DNA from: Pachypanchax playfairii
Lineage: Eukaryota > Chordata > Actinopteri > Cyprinodontiformes > Aplocheilidae
Reading direction: 5' to 3'
DNA: 64,000 nt
Assembly: GCA_006937955.1 (NCBI GenBank)
Contig: SSNP01000201.1
Location: 543,802-607,801, forward strand
Shown: in pieces, positions 22,930 to 34,489 of the stretch
How positions within the stretch are numbered: position 1 is the first letter of the stretch
Layout of the letters: every line of letters starts with the position of its first letter
Notes under the pieces: generated by a model
What the model saw: the letters and a program-made list of their open reading frames with translations, nothing else
Databases searched by the model: none
What the model was told of the DNA's origin: nothing
Translations under genes and position numbers: made by a program

Positions 22930-23150
22930 ATCATATATATTTTTCATCAGGTTTATTCTCCGTAGACCTCTGCATGGCTAATTGGCCCTTGCTTGGCTCA
23001 GGCTCCAGACACCAGTACTCTGTTCCGTCCCCAGCGATGCAGCCAGTGGAACTGCATTTTCCACTCCACAGGGCTCAGGTCGGGAAAAGTTGTCAGGCTG
23101 ATATAATTGGCCCCGGTGACTCCTGGAAGTAGGGCTTAGCTGTAGTTAAC
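22930..23150. promoter_or_regulatory. Candidate conserved non-coding element
   Basis: Unique-looking, balanced-composition sequence with a homeodomain-type core GGCTAATTGGCC (22976-22987) and a second ATAATTGGCC (23102-23111). It lies in the ndufs6-irx4 interval where Irx enhancers are expected. No alignment was possible. Confidence 0.3.
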
Positions 23151-23689
23151 CTCCTCTCTCGTCGGACCACTGTGGATGATTGAAGCGTTGGGGGGTAAGG
23201 GGGGGCGTATTGTTAAAATGAGGCATGCAAGTCAGGTCAGTGTCAGTCAGGGAGATGGCTGGTTGGTTGAGTTGGAGGCGTTGCCGTGGGCAAAATTTTC
23301 AGATGAAACTGAGCATATGAATTGTGCTGCATTTCATAGCACAAGGTGATGCCCTTAAACGCATCATCCAGAATAAAATATCAGTCCCCAGCAGCAAACT
23401 TATGAAGGTACATTTAACCAATTTACAGTGAGTCTCATTAAAAGGTTCCATTTTTAAGCTTTAAATCATCACATGGTCTAAAACTACACCCGGTTCTTTC
23501 TTCCTGCGTACTGTTGGGTAGTAATTGCAACTCAAAAGTGGAACCTGAGCTGAACTTCTGGGTCAGACCATTCAGACAAAAAAAAAGCTCCAAAGAAATT
23601 AATCCTAAATGTCCTTAACTCTCAGCAATAGGTAATGCAGTTAAATGCCAATGAATACTTTTAATACTCCACAACAATCACTCACTCTA

Positions 23690-23880
23690 GATAAAACATC
23701 CTCCTCTTCACTGTAATTGCCCTATTAAAATCTTTCCACTTAAAGATTTGTCACATTACAGGCCCCGAGGCTCATTATGGAGCTTCCTGCCACCAATTAT
23801 CTGAGCTTCCGTGTCTTGAGGCCACTCTGACCCAAACGAGGGGGCTCGCAGGCAGATCTGGGAGCAGCCCAGCCTCTTCA
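23690..23880. promoter_or_regulatory. Candidate conserved non-coding element
   Basis: A non-repetitive stretch with CACTGTAATTGCCCTATTAA, CACCAATTATCTGAG and a GC-richer tail. It is judged from texture only. Confidence 0.3.
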
Positions 23881-24874
23881 GATCTACACTCAGCTGTATG
23901 AGAAGCGAATCAGAAAACTGACCTTTGGTTTTGTCTGGAGGCGACTCCTCTCAGCTCGGCTTTGGTCAGGTGACAGAGCCTCTGACCTTTACCATGGAAA
24001 TAATGACTTGTTCTTGTGCCAAGAGCTCCAAGGGTTACCACAGGGAGCGAGACACCTCCGGCAACATGTGACAGTATTTGGAGGACAGAGTTTGCACTCA
24101 GCACTTTGATAGCCCTGGCAAAAAATGCACCCAAAGTGTGTGTGACAAGACACAAGAGACTCGGAACTGTGAGTATACGTATGCCAGTGAGTGTGCATGT
24201 GCATGTTTGTGTGTATGCAACCAAAACTCAGACAGTGTTGAAAGGGAAAAAGGTGTCAGACGGGACGTGCAGACGAGAGTCGCCAATAGTTTGTTGAGGT
24301 ATTCCATTATGTTTCAGAAACCGTGCAGAGAAAAAAATCAACATGTAGAAAATAGTATTTACTCGTCTAAGTTTGACAAAAACCTGTTTTCCTTTGATAA
24401 GTCAATAAAGTCTGAAAGAATTACAAATAAACAGGTGAGTCTAACACACACCAAACAGTACGGCTACTTACTGAATTTTGTGGCCCAGGATAACAGTCTA
24501 AGGTAGGGGGGTGAGAATTTGGGAGGAAGTCATGAAACAAATGGTCTGAAGAAGTAGGGAAGGACAGTAAATTTATAGAAAAAGATAGTGGAATAAAAAT
24601 TTGAGTTATTGTATTAAATTTAACAGCTACCAAAGTTATATGTCTCATCCTGCTATGTTACAGCTTTCAACATCTGGGATATACAGATAAATGATAAAAT
24701 ATTACCTTTTATGTTATATAGTCTTCATTTGTTCTAAAATATAATTTATATTCTCGAGTTATTCTCCAACCAGGAAGTAGAACGCTCGTTTTACCTCAAA
24801 TCCCATCTCTCCTCCAGGCCCCCTCCTGATGAGTGCTGCCCCTCGAGCTGCCTGAGTAAGTTCCTGTAACTCTT
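23881..24874. other. Intergenic, no gene recognised
   Basis: A plus-strand open stretch at 24078-24500 is Cys-rich at its start (VCTQHF, KKCTQSVCDK) and has a GTGAGT after CGGAACT. It is too short and isolated to call. Confidence 0.4.
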
Positions 24875-24910
24875 TGTGCATTTGGCTATTGCCAAATAGC
24901 CAAATGCACA
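24875..24910. repeat. Perfect 16-bp hairpin
   Basis: TGTGCATTTGGCTATT, loop GCCA, then its exact reverse complement. Confidence 0.95.
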
Positions 24911-25011
24911 TTTTCACTGAGACATTTTTATAAAGTAAAAAACTACAAAAAATGGTGGTTAGTGTCTTGTTTCAGACTCTCGCAGCTCGGGGCGAATGTG
25001 TTTAAAGAGGC

Positions 25012-25258
25012 CATTTCATACAAATTTCAGGACTTTGTGGTTATTTCTTAAGTATTAACCTGTAATATGAAAAATTTTATATCTAAAAAACGTCAGGAAA
25101 CACTGATTAACAGACCTTTCAATCTGTCTGCATTAAAATTTGGGTGGTTCCTGTTCATTCTGTCAGGCCTCGAGCAGCAGCTCGTTCATATTCATTTTTC
25201 GAATTTACTGGACTCTGATTCGTTAACAAACTAGCCTATGAGAGCAAGGTATACAGTG
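25012..25258 (+). mobile_element. MITE family A, truncated copy
   Basis: It begins TTAAAGAGGCCATTTCATAC and follows the same sequence as the reverse complement of 43368-43959 and as 35086-35640. The distal half is missing here. Confidence 0.8.
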
Positions 25259-25334
25259 GGTTCAGGAGGAGCAGATAACGAGGTGGAGGACTACACGAGG
25301 TGGCTGAGACAGCTACACAATATAGTCCACTTCC

Positions 25335-25570
25335 TGCTTTTGGTGCGGTCCCAGTTCGGTTGCGTTCACACATGCAATCGAACCGCACCAGAGTTTGTTT
25401 CAATCGAACCGAGACCCATGTTTTTAGGAGGACCAGAGTTCGATTGTTTGGTCCGAATCAGAGTTCGGTTGCCCGTTCACACCTCCCCAAATGAACCGGA
25501 CTTTCTGTGCAAACGAACTAGAATTCGATTCATGCGAACTAAACAGGGCTGGTGTGAATGCACCCTTAGT
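25335..25570. repeat. Repeat with multiple GTTCGATT-type half sites
   Basis: Repeated, alternating-orientation motifs such as AGTTCGGTTGCGTTCACAC, AATCGAACCGCACCAGAG and GGTGTGAATGCACCC. They form an imperfect inverted structure typical of a short non-autonomous DNA transposon. Confidence 0.55.
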
Positions 25571-25599
25571 GTGAAAGTTTTAAAACCATTTCTATGGCT

Positions 25600-26085
25600 T
25601 TGAGATCCCGGTGAACCACAGCAATTATCCACAAATAGAGAAAACATGGAATACTGTGAACTTTCCCAGGAGTGTATCGACCAGAAGATCACAAAGAACC
25701 CAGAGCTCTAAGCTCTGCAGGCCTAACTTTCTTCAGTTAAGGTCAGAGTTCAGGGTTCAATAATAGAAAAGAGACTGAGCAGAAACAGCCTCCATGAGAG
25801 CTCTGAGGTGAAAACCATCTCTGACCAGAGAATACCCATCTCACATTTACCAAAAAACCTGATGATCCCCAAGACCTTTGGGAAAATACTCTGTGGACTA
25901 ATGAGACAAAAGTTGAACTTTTGGGAAGGTTTGTGTCCTGTTGCATCAGCAGTTAAAAAAAACATCGTACTAATAGTAAAACACGGTGGTGGTAGTATGA
26001 TGGTATGGGGCTGCTTTGCCGTTTCAAGACCTGGATGACTTACCTCAACCAATTGAACCATGAATTCTGATGTCTACCAGCCATC
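25600..26085 (+). pseudogene. Degenerate Tc1-like transposase
   Basis: Translated pieces include LWTNETKVELLG near 25890-25925 and KHGGGSMMVWGCFAVSRPG near 25980-26037, followed by a CCATGAATTC-type segment usual after this motif. Frameshifts and stops throughout. Confidence 0.8.
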
Positions 26086-26100
26086 ATTTTGTGATCTTAA

Positions 26101-26594
26101 AGGTACAATATGTAAGAATTTTACAGTGAAACAACAGTCAAATGTCCCACTGATGTTGAAATTAAAGTTACATTGTAACAGATCCCGATCTCAGCCGGGT
26201 GGGTGGTCGCTAGTTTCTGTCATTTTAAAAAAGCTAACCTGAACTGGGATTATTTACACGTCCAGACTTCCTGGTTCCATAACGAATCACATGTGAGTCT
26301 GCAAGGCTGCCAAGTCTTCAACACAAGCAGCTGTAATTCCACAACGTCCAGAATTAAAGACTAAAAGAAGCAGCACTGAGGTAACTTATAGTGTAGCTAT
26401 ATGCATTTATCTACTTATCAACTTACTGTGTATGACTCATCTTCACTCGTCAGTGATTGTTCTGTCGTTGGTTCGTCACTAGAAAAATCAGAAAGGGGTG
26501 GGGGTGAGTGGCTGAGAGCAGACGGGTTTCTTGTTCTACTTGAACTGCAGTACTCTGATTTGACCACATGGTCTAATTCTTACATATTGCACCT
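26101..26594. mobile_element. MITE family B, complete copy
   Basis: The left end AGGTACAATATGTAAGAATT and right end AATTCTTACATATTGCACCT are inverted repeats of about 20 bp with few mismatches. The inner part matches, in inverted orientation, 38274-38720. It contains ATTTTAAAAAAGC and CCATAACGAATCACATGTGA segments shared with that copy. Confidence 0.85.
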
Positions 26595-27054
26595 CTCCCC
26601 AGTTCACGCCACCGGACACGTCTCTGCGCCAGTCCCCAAGAGTTTCTGCTCCTCTGTTTATTCACAGCTATTTTTTCACCATGGATAAGTAAATAACATA
26701 AAAAAGTAAATGAAGAGAGCTTGTTTAATCTTGACTTGTCTCCAACTCCTCTCCCTAGGCACCCAAAAACTCCACCCCCCCCTCAATGTAGTCAGCCCAC
26801 TCCGTTGTGCTGTGTATGTGTGTGTGTTGGGTTTATTTTCATCTCTATAGTCTGTTTAGATACACAAATATGATCACATTTATCAACTTTATTTTGAAGA
26901 ATTGATTTTATTTTTAAAATTGACTGGATCGTCTCGGGTGTCTTTTGTGTGACTATCTGCCAGAATTGACGCGGAAAGCTCGCGGCTCGCGCAGAAAATA
27001 GACCAGACGCCAACATGACCGATTTGCGGCGTGGGCAGGCCGCGCCACTTCGTA
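26595..27054. other. Host sequence of the hAT insertion, CpG-rich repeat
   Basis: CpG-rich at 26950-27050 (GCTCGCGGCTCGCGCAG). It continues on the far side of the hAT element (27918-28040), where the CpG-rich character resumes. It is probably itself a repeat, but not identified. Confidence 0.4.
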
Positions 27055-27917
27055 GTGCTCGACAGTGTTGTGCATGAACGCGTCCAATGAGCACGTTCAT
27101 ATTTACGGTGAACTGTGAACTGAACGAATCAGTTTTCATACCATGAACGCGAAAGAGAGCGGAGCTCATTTTGGCAAGAATGAATGGCACACGCAGTTCA
27201 CGCTCACGCTCATTTGAAAAGTCAGGTTTTACGACACTGTTTACGGCAACCAACCATGACGGTCCAGCATGGCTAGTGCTGCTAGTTCCCGCGATCCAGA
27301 CTCAGCTACAGGCATTGCTGAAGCCAGTTTTGCAGAGCACTTGGGAGAGTTTTATGTACAAACAGAGCAAGACTCAGACGGAAAAAACCTAACGTTTTTG
27401 TGCAAACTGTGCCCAAACCGGGTATGTTGACATTACAGTACATAACAAATTTTGTCTGGTTTACACTTACAGTTACTGCATTTCAGAATATTCTGGATTT
27501 TTTCAGTGGACAGATCTTTTCCCCATGAACCTGAATTTTTTTTTTGGAAGTCCTGCATAATTTGGTTCATGCTGGTTAAATAAAGGTTTCATTAAACATA
27601 CCTTGACTGCACCTTGTATTTTCCATTTTCTACATGTTATGATCACACGTTATTTCAGGGGTAAAATCTATTCTCTATCTGAACATTATTTTTCTCCTGG
27701 ATGTAATAATTATCTCTAGTCTCTTGATTCTTTATTGGTTCAAGAATTTTGTTTAGTTTTGGAGTGGCAGTGATTTGTGATGGATAGTTAAGAAGAGGTT
27801 TTATTGAGCACTAATAAAATGTAACAAATGAACGTGAACTAGTTCATTTTTAGATATGTGAACTGAACTTTGAGCTAGTTCTTTTTAAGTATGAACTGGC
27901 ACAACACTGGTGCTCGA
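27055..27917 (+). mobile_element. Non-autonomous hAT element with intact 8-bp target duplication
   Basis: The element proper is 27063-27909 (847 bp). Its ends, CAGTGTTGTGC and GCACAACACTG, are perfect 11-bp inverted repeats. The octamer GTGCTCGA flanks it on both sides (27055-27062 and 27910-27917), the 8-bp duplication expected for hAT. It keeps the first transposase exon (27269-27421) but lacks the catalytic part. Confidence 0.95.
27269..27421 (+). pseudogene. hAT transposase first exon only
   Basis: A 51-codon open exon from ATG 27269 reads MASAASSRDPDSATGIAEAS and ends FLCKLCPNR just before a GTATGT donor. The CKLC pair is the first half of a BED zinc finger. No further exon exists in the 488 bp left to the right end, so the element is an internal-deletion derivative that could at best make a spliced stub. 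Confidence 0.75.
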
Positions 27918-28049
27918 TGTACATGAGTAACAAAGGCGCTGAATGGATGCTGTGTCCGTTCTGCTTAGCGGCGCTTCCGCATGCAGTGTTAACCAGCACT
28001 GAGGCCTATGCAATCTACATAGTACGTACAGAAGTGTGATTGACAATCT

Positions 28050-28094
28050 AGTAGCTAATAGATAATGAAACGGGTTCATTATCTATTAGCTACT
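28050..28094. repeat. Perfect 20-bp hairpin
   Basis: AGTAGCTAATAGATAATGAA at 28050-28069, a 5-base loop, then its exact reverse complement at 28075-28094. It forms the end of the repeat at 28058-28237. Confidence 0.95.
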
Positions 28095-28237
28095 TTATTT
28101 CAATCCTCACCAGGTCTATGATTTATTAATATTATAACTTTTTCTTTTGGAAACCAGAAGTATAAGACTGCTACAAGTTGATAAAATGATTTAAAAGTAA
28201 ATTTGATCTAAATTTGCTACAAAATCCTCTTTAATAA
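28058..28237 (-). repeat. Dispersed repeat, inverted relative of 19284-19465
   Basis: The reverse complement aligns with ndufs6 intron 2 over about 180 bp. Confidence 0.75.
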
Positions 28238-29585
28238 ATTAAATTTAAAAACTACATTTTGTATTTACTTATTTTTGCCTGAGAGTAACATTTCTTTAAT
28301 GATTAAATCACTTGATGAGCGTGACAGAAAGGCAATAGTTGACTAAACATGTAAGGAGGCAGGTGTCCTGTAATAATAAAATTTCAGTTGATGATATTAT
28401 GAGACTTTTTTTAAAGGAAGACAAACAATGTTTTAAACCTTGTGGGTTGTTTTTATCCTGCTTCTGTTTAGGGAGAGGTAAACAAAGTTCTACTAACTTT
28501 TTATGGAACTTGTTTTTATGTGAAGTTTTTTTTTGTAGATTTTTGATCTTTTTCATTGTGTGTATGAAATATCTACATGTTAACACCCTAAACAGAGAGA
28601 CTTTTTACCTCCCACAGAAGAAACATCTCGTTTACAGCATCAGATTTTCTTTTTTGTCATTGAAACACAGTCCAGATAAAAAAGCATAACGTTGCCATTT
28701 TTGACTGAAAAAAAGCAGAATTAATCCTTTGTGTTAACTTTTTAAAAAATTAATTTTGTTTTTAACTAAAGAAAATTAATAGTTAATAGAAATTTTTAGC
28801 AAACACTTATTTTTTGTCTGTTCTTGGCTCTAAAATTGGATTAATTTGATGTAATTTATTGATCCAAAACTGAAGGGAACATATTTGCCTTTGTAATTGT
28901 CCCCAAAAGACGTGTTTCCAACAGCAAAGAGTGAGAACGTGTTTACTTTACCCAACTCCACTCACCTACAGTCCACCTGCCTCTCATTCCACATCCTTCA
29001 CACTGCCTCGTCTTCTAAAGTCTAATCTGACTCAAGGTTTTTGTGTTTTTTCAAGAGAAGAACAAAACTGCTTTTTTCATCAAATTGAAACAGAATAATT
29101 GACATTTACTTTGCAGCTAAATAATAAAAGACAGGTTAGGTTGGCAGCTTGCCACAATGCGATCCTGTCAGCCAGAGATTGGAAGAAAGGAAACTTTAGA
29201 GAAATAAGAAGTCAGATGTCATTATTTATCATCTCAAACCTTATTTATTTATGAGGAAGAAACAGAATGAAATCCTCGGTTGAATTCATCCTAAATTATT
29301 TAATCTGAAATGGTTAATTCCATACAAAGCCCGGGCAGTTCCCTCCTCTGTTCTGATAAATACTTTATGACTGTTCCTAAATAAAAAAAAAAAGATAGAA
29401 AAAGTTATTCCTATTTCTTGTTTTACTTGTTCATGTATTTATTTAGTTAGATTTAGTTTTATTTGGACTAAATGTTTCAATTGAGAATTATGGGAAGTTT
29501 TTGATATCAGTTGTTTTTAAGTAACACATTTCAACCTGATGACTGACTTTTATCATTTTAAACTATCTGGGAGATTCTTTGAGAT
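28238..29585. other. AT-rich intergenic, nothing recognised
   Basis: Long A/T-rich stretch. The 116-codon plus-strand ORF at 28339 is composed of Phe/Leu/Lys-rich AT sequence without features. Confidence 0.5.
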
Positions 29586-29587
29586 GT

Positions 29588-29602
29588 TGTGTGTGTGTGT
29601 GT

Positions 29603-29633
<31 letters not shown>

Positions 29634-29655
29634 CACGTGTGTGTGTGTGTGTGTG
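29588..29655. repeat. (GT)n microsatellite with GTGCACGTGT interruptions
   Basis: Long GT run broken twice by GCAC. Confidence 0.97.
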
Positions 29656-29689
29656 GGATCTTCCTGCTGTCCAAGGTTGACAAAGTCAA

Positions 29690-29830
29690 AAACCGCCTAA
29701 TGAAAAGAGACGCATCGCTGATTGCAGCTATATCTGGAGTTGAGGTGGAAGTGGCATCGATTTAACAATTTAGCAGCACCCTCCTCTGTGTGTTTCCATT
29801 AGTCACGGCTGAATACCACCCACTTTCCCC
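29690..29830. promoter_or_regulatory. Candidate conserved non-coding element
   Basis: Unique sequence including AACCGCCTAATGAAAAGAGA and GCATCGCTGATTGCAGCTAT. It lies about 1.3 kb beyond the irx4 stop and is bordered by microsatellites. Judged from texture only. Confidence 0.3.
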
Positions 29831-31099
29831 CTTTCACTTCCTCCAAACACACACAAACAATCTCTCTTCCTCTCACACACACATCTCCAGAACTGCAGAT
29901 GTGTGCTCAAAAAAAAAAAAAAAAAAAAAGAATAATCTCATCTAAAAGATTCCATTACTGCTTCCATGGATGTGGATATCTGATGTAAGGGCACACATGG
30001 AGATCTTTAACATGCTACAGAATACACTTTTTATTTTTGTGACTCTGTGCAGATCAACGTGTACAACAGTGTATATTTTGCATGTGAGTAAACTTTACAT
30101 TTGTTCGCGTTCAGGTGTGGGATCTCGGACGTTCAGTGACGTCTGTGTTAAGTCATGACAAACTGATCGTAGCATCTCACTGGAGTGTGAATAAAAGCAG
30201 CAAGCTGGACATATAAAAATGGGAGAAATACACACATTTCACATGTTAAAAATTTAAATAAATTGCAATGTTTGTGGGAATGCTGTGCAGACTTTATTTG
30301 TTTGCAATTTATCTTTATTTTATTCAGAATTTTGTCACACTGGAACTGTCAGACTTTCTTTTTTATCCCAAATCAGTCACAGCTTGGTTTCGCACTTCGC
30401 CACCGTCTCTCGATATTATCCAACGTTTCTCGTATTTTCTGAGTCTCAGAAACTGAACTGAGGAGGATTTCGGCAGACGTCTTTTGAATTTTTCAGATGC
30501 GCTCAAAATTCTAGCTCTACACCAGCGAGGCCCTGAGAATTCAACCAAACTTTTGGGAAAATTCCCTTGTGAATGCCATCAGCTGTTTGTTGCCAACAGT
30601 CGCAGCCCAGTGAGATCCAGGCATTAACACCAAAAGATAAAACACAGATTTCCTCTTTTAACATGGAACGTCTGTGAGGTTTTAGATTTCTCTCCATGTT
30701 GAAACAATCAATGTATACGAACTTAAATGTCACTTTGGAGATTTGGGTTCTTTTTTTAAGCTTCACCAAAACCAAAGTTGGAAAAAAAAGGCTGTAAATG
30801 AGACACCAGAGAAATGAAGGAGGCTGCGGTTACTCATCAGGATGTCTCAAACTTACAGATTGCACATCGATTACGTAGATTGTTGCAACAAAGAGATAAA
30901 ATCGAACCCTTTTAGCACAGTATCGGTCATATACGCACACACCAACATATGTTCTATGGAAAAGTGTTTGTGCTAAACTAATGAAACTGTTGGAGGTGAT
31001 GTTTGGCGAACGGTCAGGTGGTCACATCACAGAAACAAAATCTAGACTTTTTGGTCCTTATGTCAAAAGGTCCCATGAGGATGAGGATGTTTTTATGGA
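29831..31099. other. irx4 3' flank
   Basis: A poly-A run at about 29910-29929. No AATAAA on the minus strand was found within several hundred bases of the irx4 stop, so the 3' UTR end is not placed. Confidence 0.5.
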
Positions 31100-33015
31100 C
31101 TACAAAGATGGAGAAGATTGGATAAGTTCAAAGGAATGTGTGGGTGTTCTGCTGTCTATCATGGCATCGTTTAAGTTTTTCCACACTTCTGTAGGTTTGG
31201 GCTGCTGAAAAGAAGAACCGTGGAAAACTCCGTCCACCCATTCTCTGAGCGTGGCCACGGGACAATCTTGTTTCCCGCCTCCCTTAGTGAGCGCCATGTT
31301 TGTTGGGTACCCAGGAGAGGAGGATCTGGTCGATGACAGCATGCAGGCGGAGTATTCTGGCTGCGAGTTGGCTTCCACGGGCACAGCAGTGTGAGCAATA
31401 GACCAGATTTTGGGTTTGTTGTCACGTCGAACATCTGGGCTGATGTAGAAGGAGCCGTTGGGATGATGGATGGGCGTTAGTTTGGAGCAGTCTGGAGACA
31501 GTCTCTCCTTTCCACGCAGTGGATCTGAGCGCGGTGCAGAATGGCCACGTGGGAGGTCTGGGTTTGGATTGGCTTCGCCGTCCTCCCGTTGAAACTGGGA
31601 CTTTGACTCGCTTTCGGAGGCGTCCGACTCGAGCAGGTCAAAGTCCTCAAGATCACTCTGCAGATCTGCACACTGTTGATCTGCTGCATTAAACAATTCA
31701 GACAACAGTGAGTCTTTGCACACTATTCAAATCTGAAAGACTGATAAACAAGTTCAGATCTTTCTCACCGTGAAGGCGTGCGTCACTTTTTTGTGGTTTT
31801 TCGGGATCACCGCTGTCTTCTTCACAGTCTCGGTCATCGGAGCTTTTACAAGCCCGTGGGGACCACGTCACCTTGTTCTCCTTTTTCAGTCTCCTGCGTG
31901 CGTTAGCAAACCACGTGGAGACCTGAAGGAGGAGAATTTCATGTCAAAGATAAACTAACAGGACAGAAACATCTTAAAGAGGAAATATTTGAATGCACAC
32001 CTGTGTGAGGGTCATCCTGGTGATGATAGCGAGCATTATTTTCTCGCCCTTGGTCGGGTACGGGTTCTTCTGGTGCTCTTGCAGCCATGCTTTCAGTGTG
32101 CTGGTGGTCTCCCGAGTGGCATTCTTACGACGTGAGGAACTATCAGAGCAGGAATACCTGAGTCAGATGATAAACAGCTGGTCAAAACAAAAACAACTAG
32201 ATAAACAAAACTAATTTAATCACTATAAATGAAGATAAAAATGGTCGTTAGTCACATTTCTGGGTGAAAGACCAGATCCAGACTCTGAATCTGACTGTAA
32301 ACAACATTGTTTTTTAAAAAAAACAAATAAACATTAGAGATTGTCTGGATTTTTGACATTCATGAACTTACCCATATCTGTCATAGGGATACTGTCCAAA
32401 TGTATATTCATAAGGATAATAGGCAGGGGTCTGAGATGTCCCCACGTGCACAGATGCAGCTTCTTTTGGATCTGCTGTCCCCTGAAAAGGTGGAAAATTA
32501 CACGTCTTTTGTTCATTTGCCAACTTTCATGTCTTTGCTGACTTGTGAGAAAAAGAAAAGTGAAATCTGACACTCACTCTTGAATAGAGAGCCGTAGCGT
32601 CGCTGGCGCAGGTGTTGTAATAGTTTTGGCTCTTTGGGTAAGGGCCGCTGTAGACCCCGATCCCGCTTCCAGCGGGGAACTGGTGACCCGGAGAGCGCAA
32701 CACCGGATGCGACGGAGGAGCTCCGGACAAAGAGCTAGAACTCATCAGAAACTAGAGAGAAATTATAATTTCTAAAGAGGGTCAAATACACCACACACAC
32801 TCCAAACAGTTAAAAATCTATAGAGAAGAATTTGAAATTCCTTTTTTTAAATAGAAATGTTAAATGCCCAATAATCGTCGTTTTTGGACACTTAAAATAT
32901 TTTTTTTCGGGGAAAATAAATAAAAAGTTAATAAATCAGTAAGAAAAGAGTCTTTTCAGGCGGACTTTACCTGTGGTGTGGTGGAGTAGGTGTATCCTAA
33001 TTGAGAATAAGCCAT
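31100..33015 (-). CDS. irx4: Iroquois homeobox protein Irx4
   Basis: Six coding exons: 32971-33015, 32578-32751, 32372-32481, 32001-32139, 31769-31922 and 31100-31683 (stop TAA 31100-31102). Phases are 0, 0, 2, 0, 1, and the product is 401 residues. It starts MAYSQLGYTYSTTPQ, typical of Irx4. The TALE homeodomain spans roughly residues 111-173 and is split at LTQ|VSTW. It has RRKNATRETTSTLKAW, the three-residue loop-extension phrase NPYPTKGEK, and the recognition helix WFANARRRLKKENK. An acidic Ser-rich stretch follows (DLEDFDLLESDASESES). The Iro-box-like segment NKPKIWSIAHTA lies in the last exon, and a WVDGVFHG motif near the C terminus is Irx4-specific. It is a DNA-binding transcription factor; Irx4 is known for ventricular heart and sensory patterning. 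In a fish it may be the irx4a or irx4b copy, which I cannot decide. Confidence 0.97.
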
Positions 33016-33360
33016 GATTCAAAACAGGCAAAAGAGGAAAAACGGATGGAAACGCGTGGCGACATCCAGCAGCATCAGTGCCGCGCGCAGATTCCCTCTC
33101 TGACAACAGTTCATGGGTTCAAAACTCCACTTTTAATATCAAAAATCTTCTAGAACCTTGTCCATATAGGGGCGCGCGGATATCTACGCACGGAGTTCAT
33201 GACAGCGCGCTTTTAAAACGAAAACAAGCATGAAAAGTAACTTCTTGGCTCGGGTCGCAGTTCCGCCTCACTCAGCCAGCTGCGGCAGCTTCTAGTGTCC
33301 CTGCTGTCTTACAGGACCAAAGCCAGTTTGGGTATGACGCGAGGGGCCCCCCCGCGCGCG
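33016..33360 (-). promoter_or_regulatory. irx4 5' UTR and promoter region
   Basis: A GC-rich region upstream of the irx4 ATG. It has CCATATAGG (33162-33170), close to a CArG box, and TTTTAAAA-type AT elements at about 33210. The exact start site is not determined. Confidence 0.4.
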
Positions 33361-33689
33361 CGTGCCTGTGTGTGTGATCCATCCACGCATCTCCTTGTGA
33401 AGCGCTCTTTGGTTTTAAGATGCGTCTCTCTGACATCAGCCCGCGCGTGCCCCGGTGTTCGCATCAGGATGAAGAAACTCCCTTCCACTTTCCTTTCTGC
33501 TCGGATCTACCCGCGGACAACTTTTAGTCCAATTTCCCAAGTGTCCTCAGGCGCACGGAGACTGCGATCAATTCTCCAAATAAGGACGCACAGCTGCATG
33601 TATGCGCGCAGATGCGGACATCTACACACACATTATGACCAGGGGGGGGGATCAGGAACGTGATGCGTTGACACCACATTGACACGAGA

Positions 33690-33950
33690 TGATTGATGAC
33701 TACAACCTGATATTAGCATAATCGTTTTGCCCTGTAGTTTAGATAACTTGTCACCACAGAGAAATCTCGCTGTCACCCACATATTCATGAGTGGGGAGAT
33801 TTCAGGCCTCCTCTGAGCAAATTAATCAAACAATAACCACTCCACGTGTTCCCTTGAGTAAGCACCTTTAGCAGTTGAATGGCTTGTCATGTTTTAATAA
33901 CAAAGTCTTTAGATACCCTGGCAAAGTGGAAACACTGTCTCTGATCTGCA
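33690..33950. promoter_or_regulatory. Candidate conserved non-coding element upstream of irx4
   Basis: Unique sequence with GAGATGATTGATGACTACAA, CACCCACATATTCATGAGT and GCAAATTAATCAAACAATAA. It is about 0.7 kb upstream of the irx4 ATG and rich in homeodomain/POU-like cores. Confidence 0.4.
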
Positions 33951-34489
33951 TTGTGCTTTTATTTGATTTTATAGCAACCGGAGTAAAACTGGAAAAGTCA
34001 TGAATATCTGAAATTTGACCGTACAAAAACTTAATTTGTCAGTTGGTTTTAGCCAGATATTAGATCTAATCTGAAATTATTAGAAGCAAAGGTGAAGATT
34101 TAAAGTGCTCTTTGTTATTCTCTAAATCAGAACTGAAGTGAAATTAATAGTAAGATGGAACCTTTTTCAAAAGAAAAACTACCGTATTTAACATTTATAG
34201 GACATTTCTCTGCCTGGATGGTTTCCTTTAAAGTTTCTAGAAAGTTTAAGTGGTCAATAAAAATACGGTGTACAAACAACCAGTACCGTAAGTGGAAAGA
34301 AAAAAGTGCTGGTGCCCCACAGATGGTTCTAGGTACCCTCCTAATGTCATACAGATAAGGAATCTATCAGGCTCCCTGTTGGACGGGCAGACTGTCTTGA
34401 CCATGTGTACATTCCTAAATGCATTGAGTTGCTGCTGTGTAATAATAATTATTATATCATTATTATTATTATTGAGTTAAAATATGTAA
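33951..34489. other. Intergenic AT-rich, nothing recognised
   Basis: A short ATT-repeat run lies at 34440-34475. Confidence 0.5.

Noticed and set aside
24016..24506. Cys-rich open stretch with a GTGAGT, possibly a thrombospondin-like exon
   Set aside because: No acceptor, no neighbouring exon and no full domain pattern; left as unexplained intergenic sequence.
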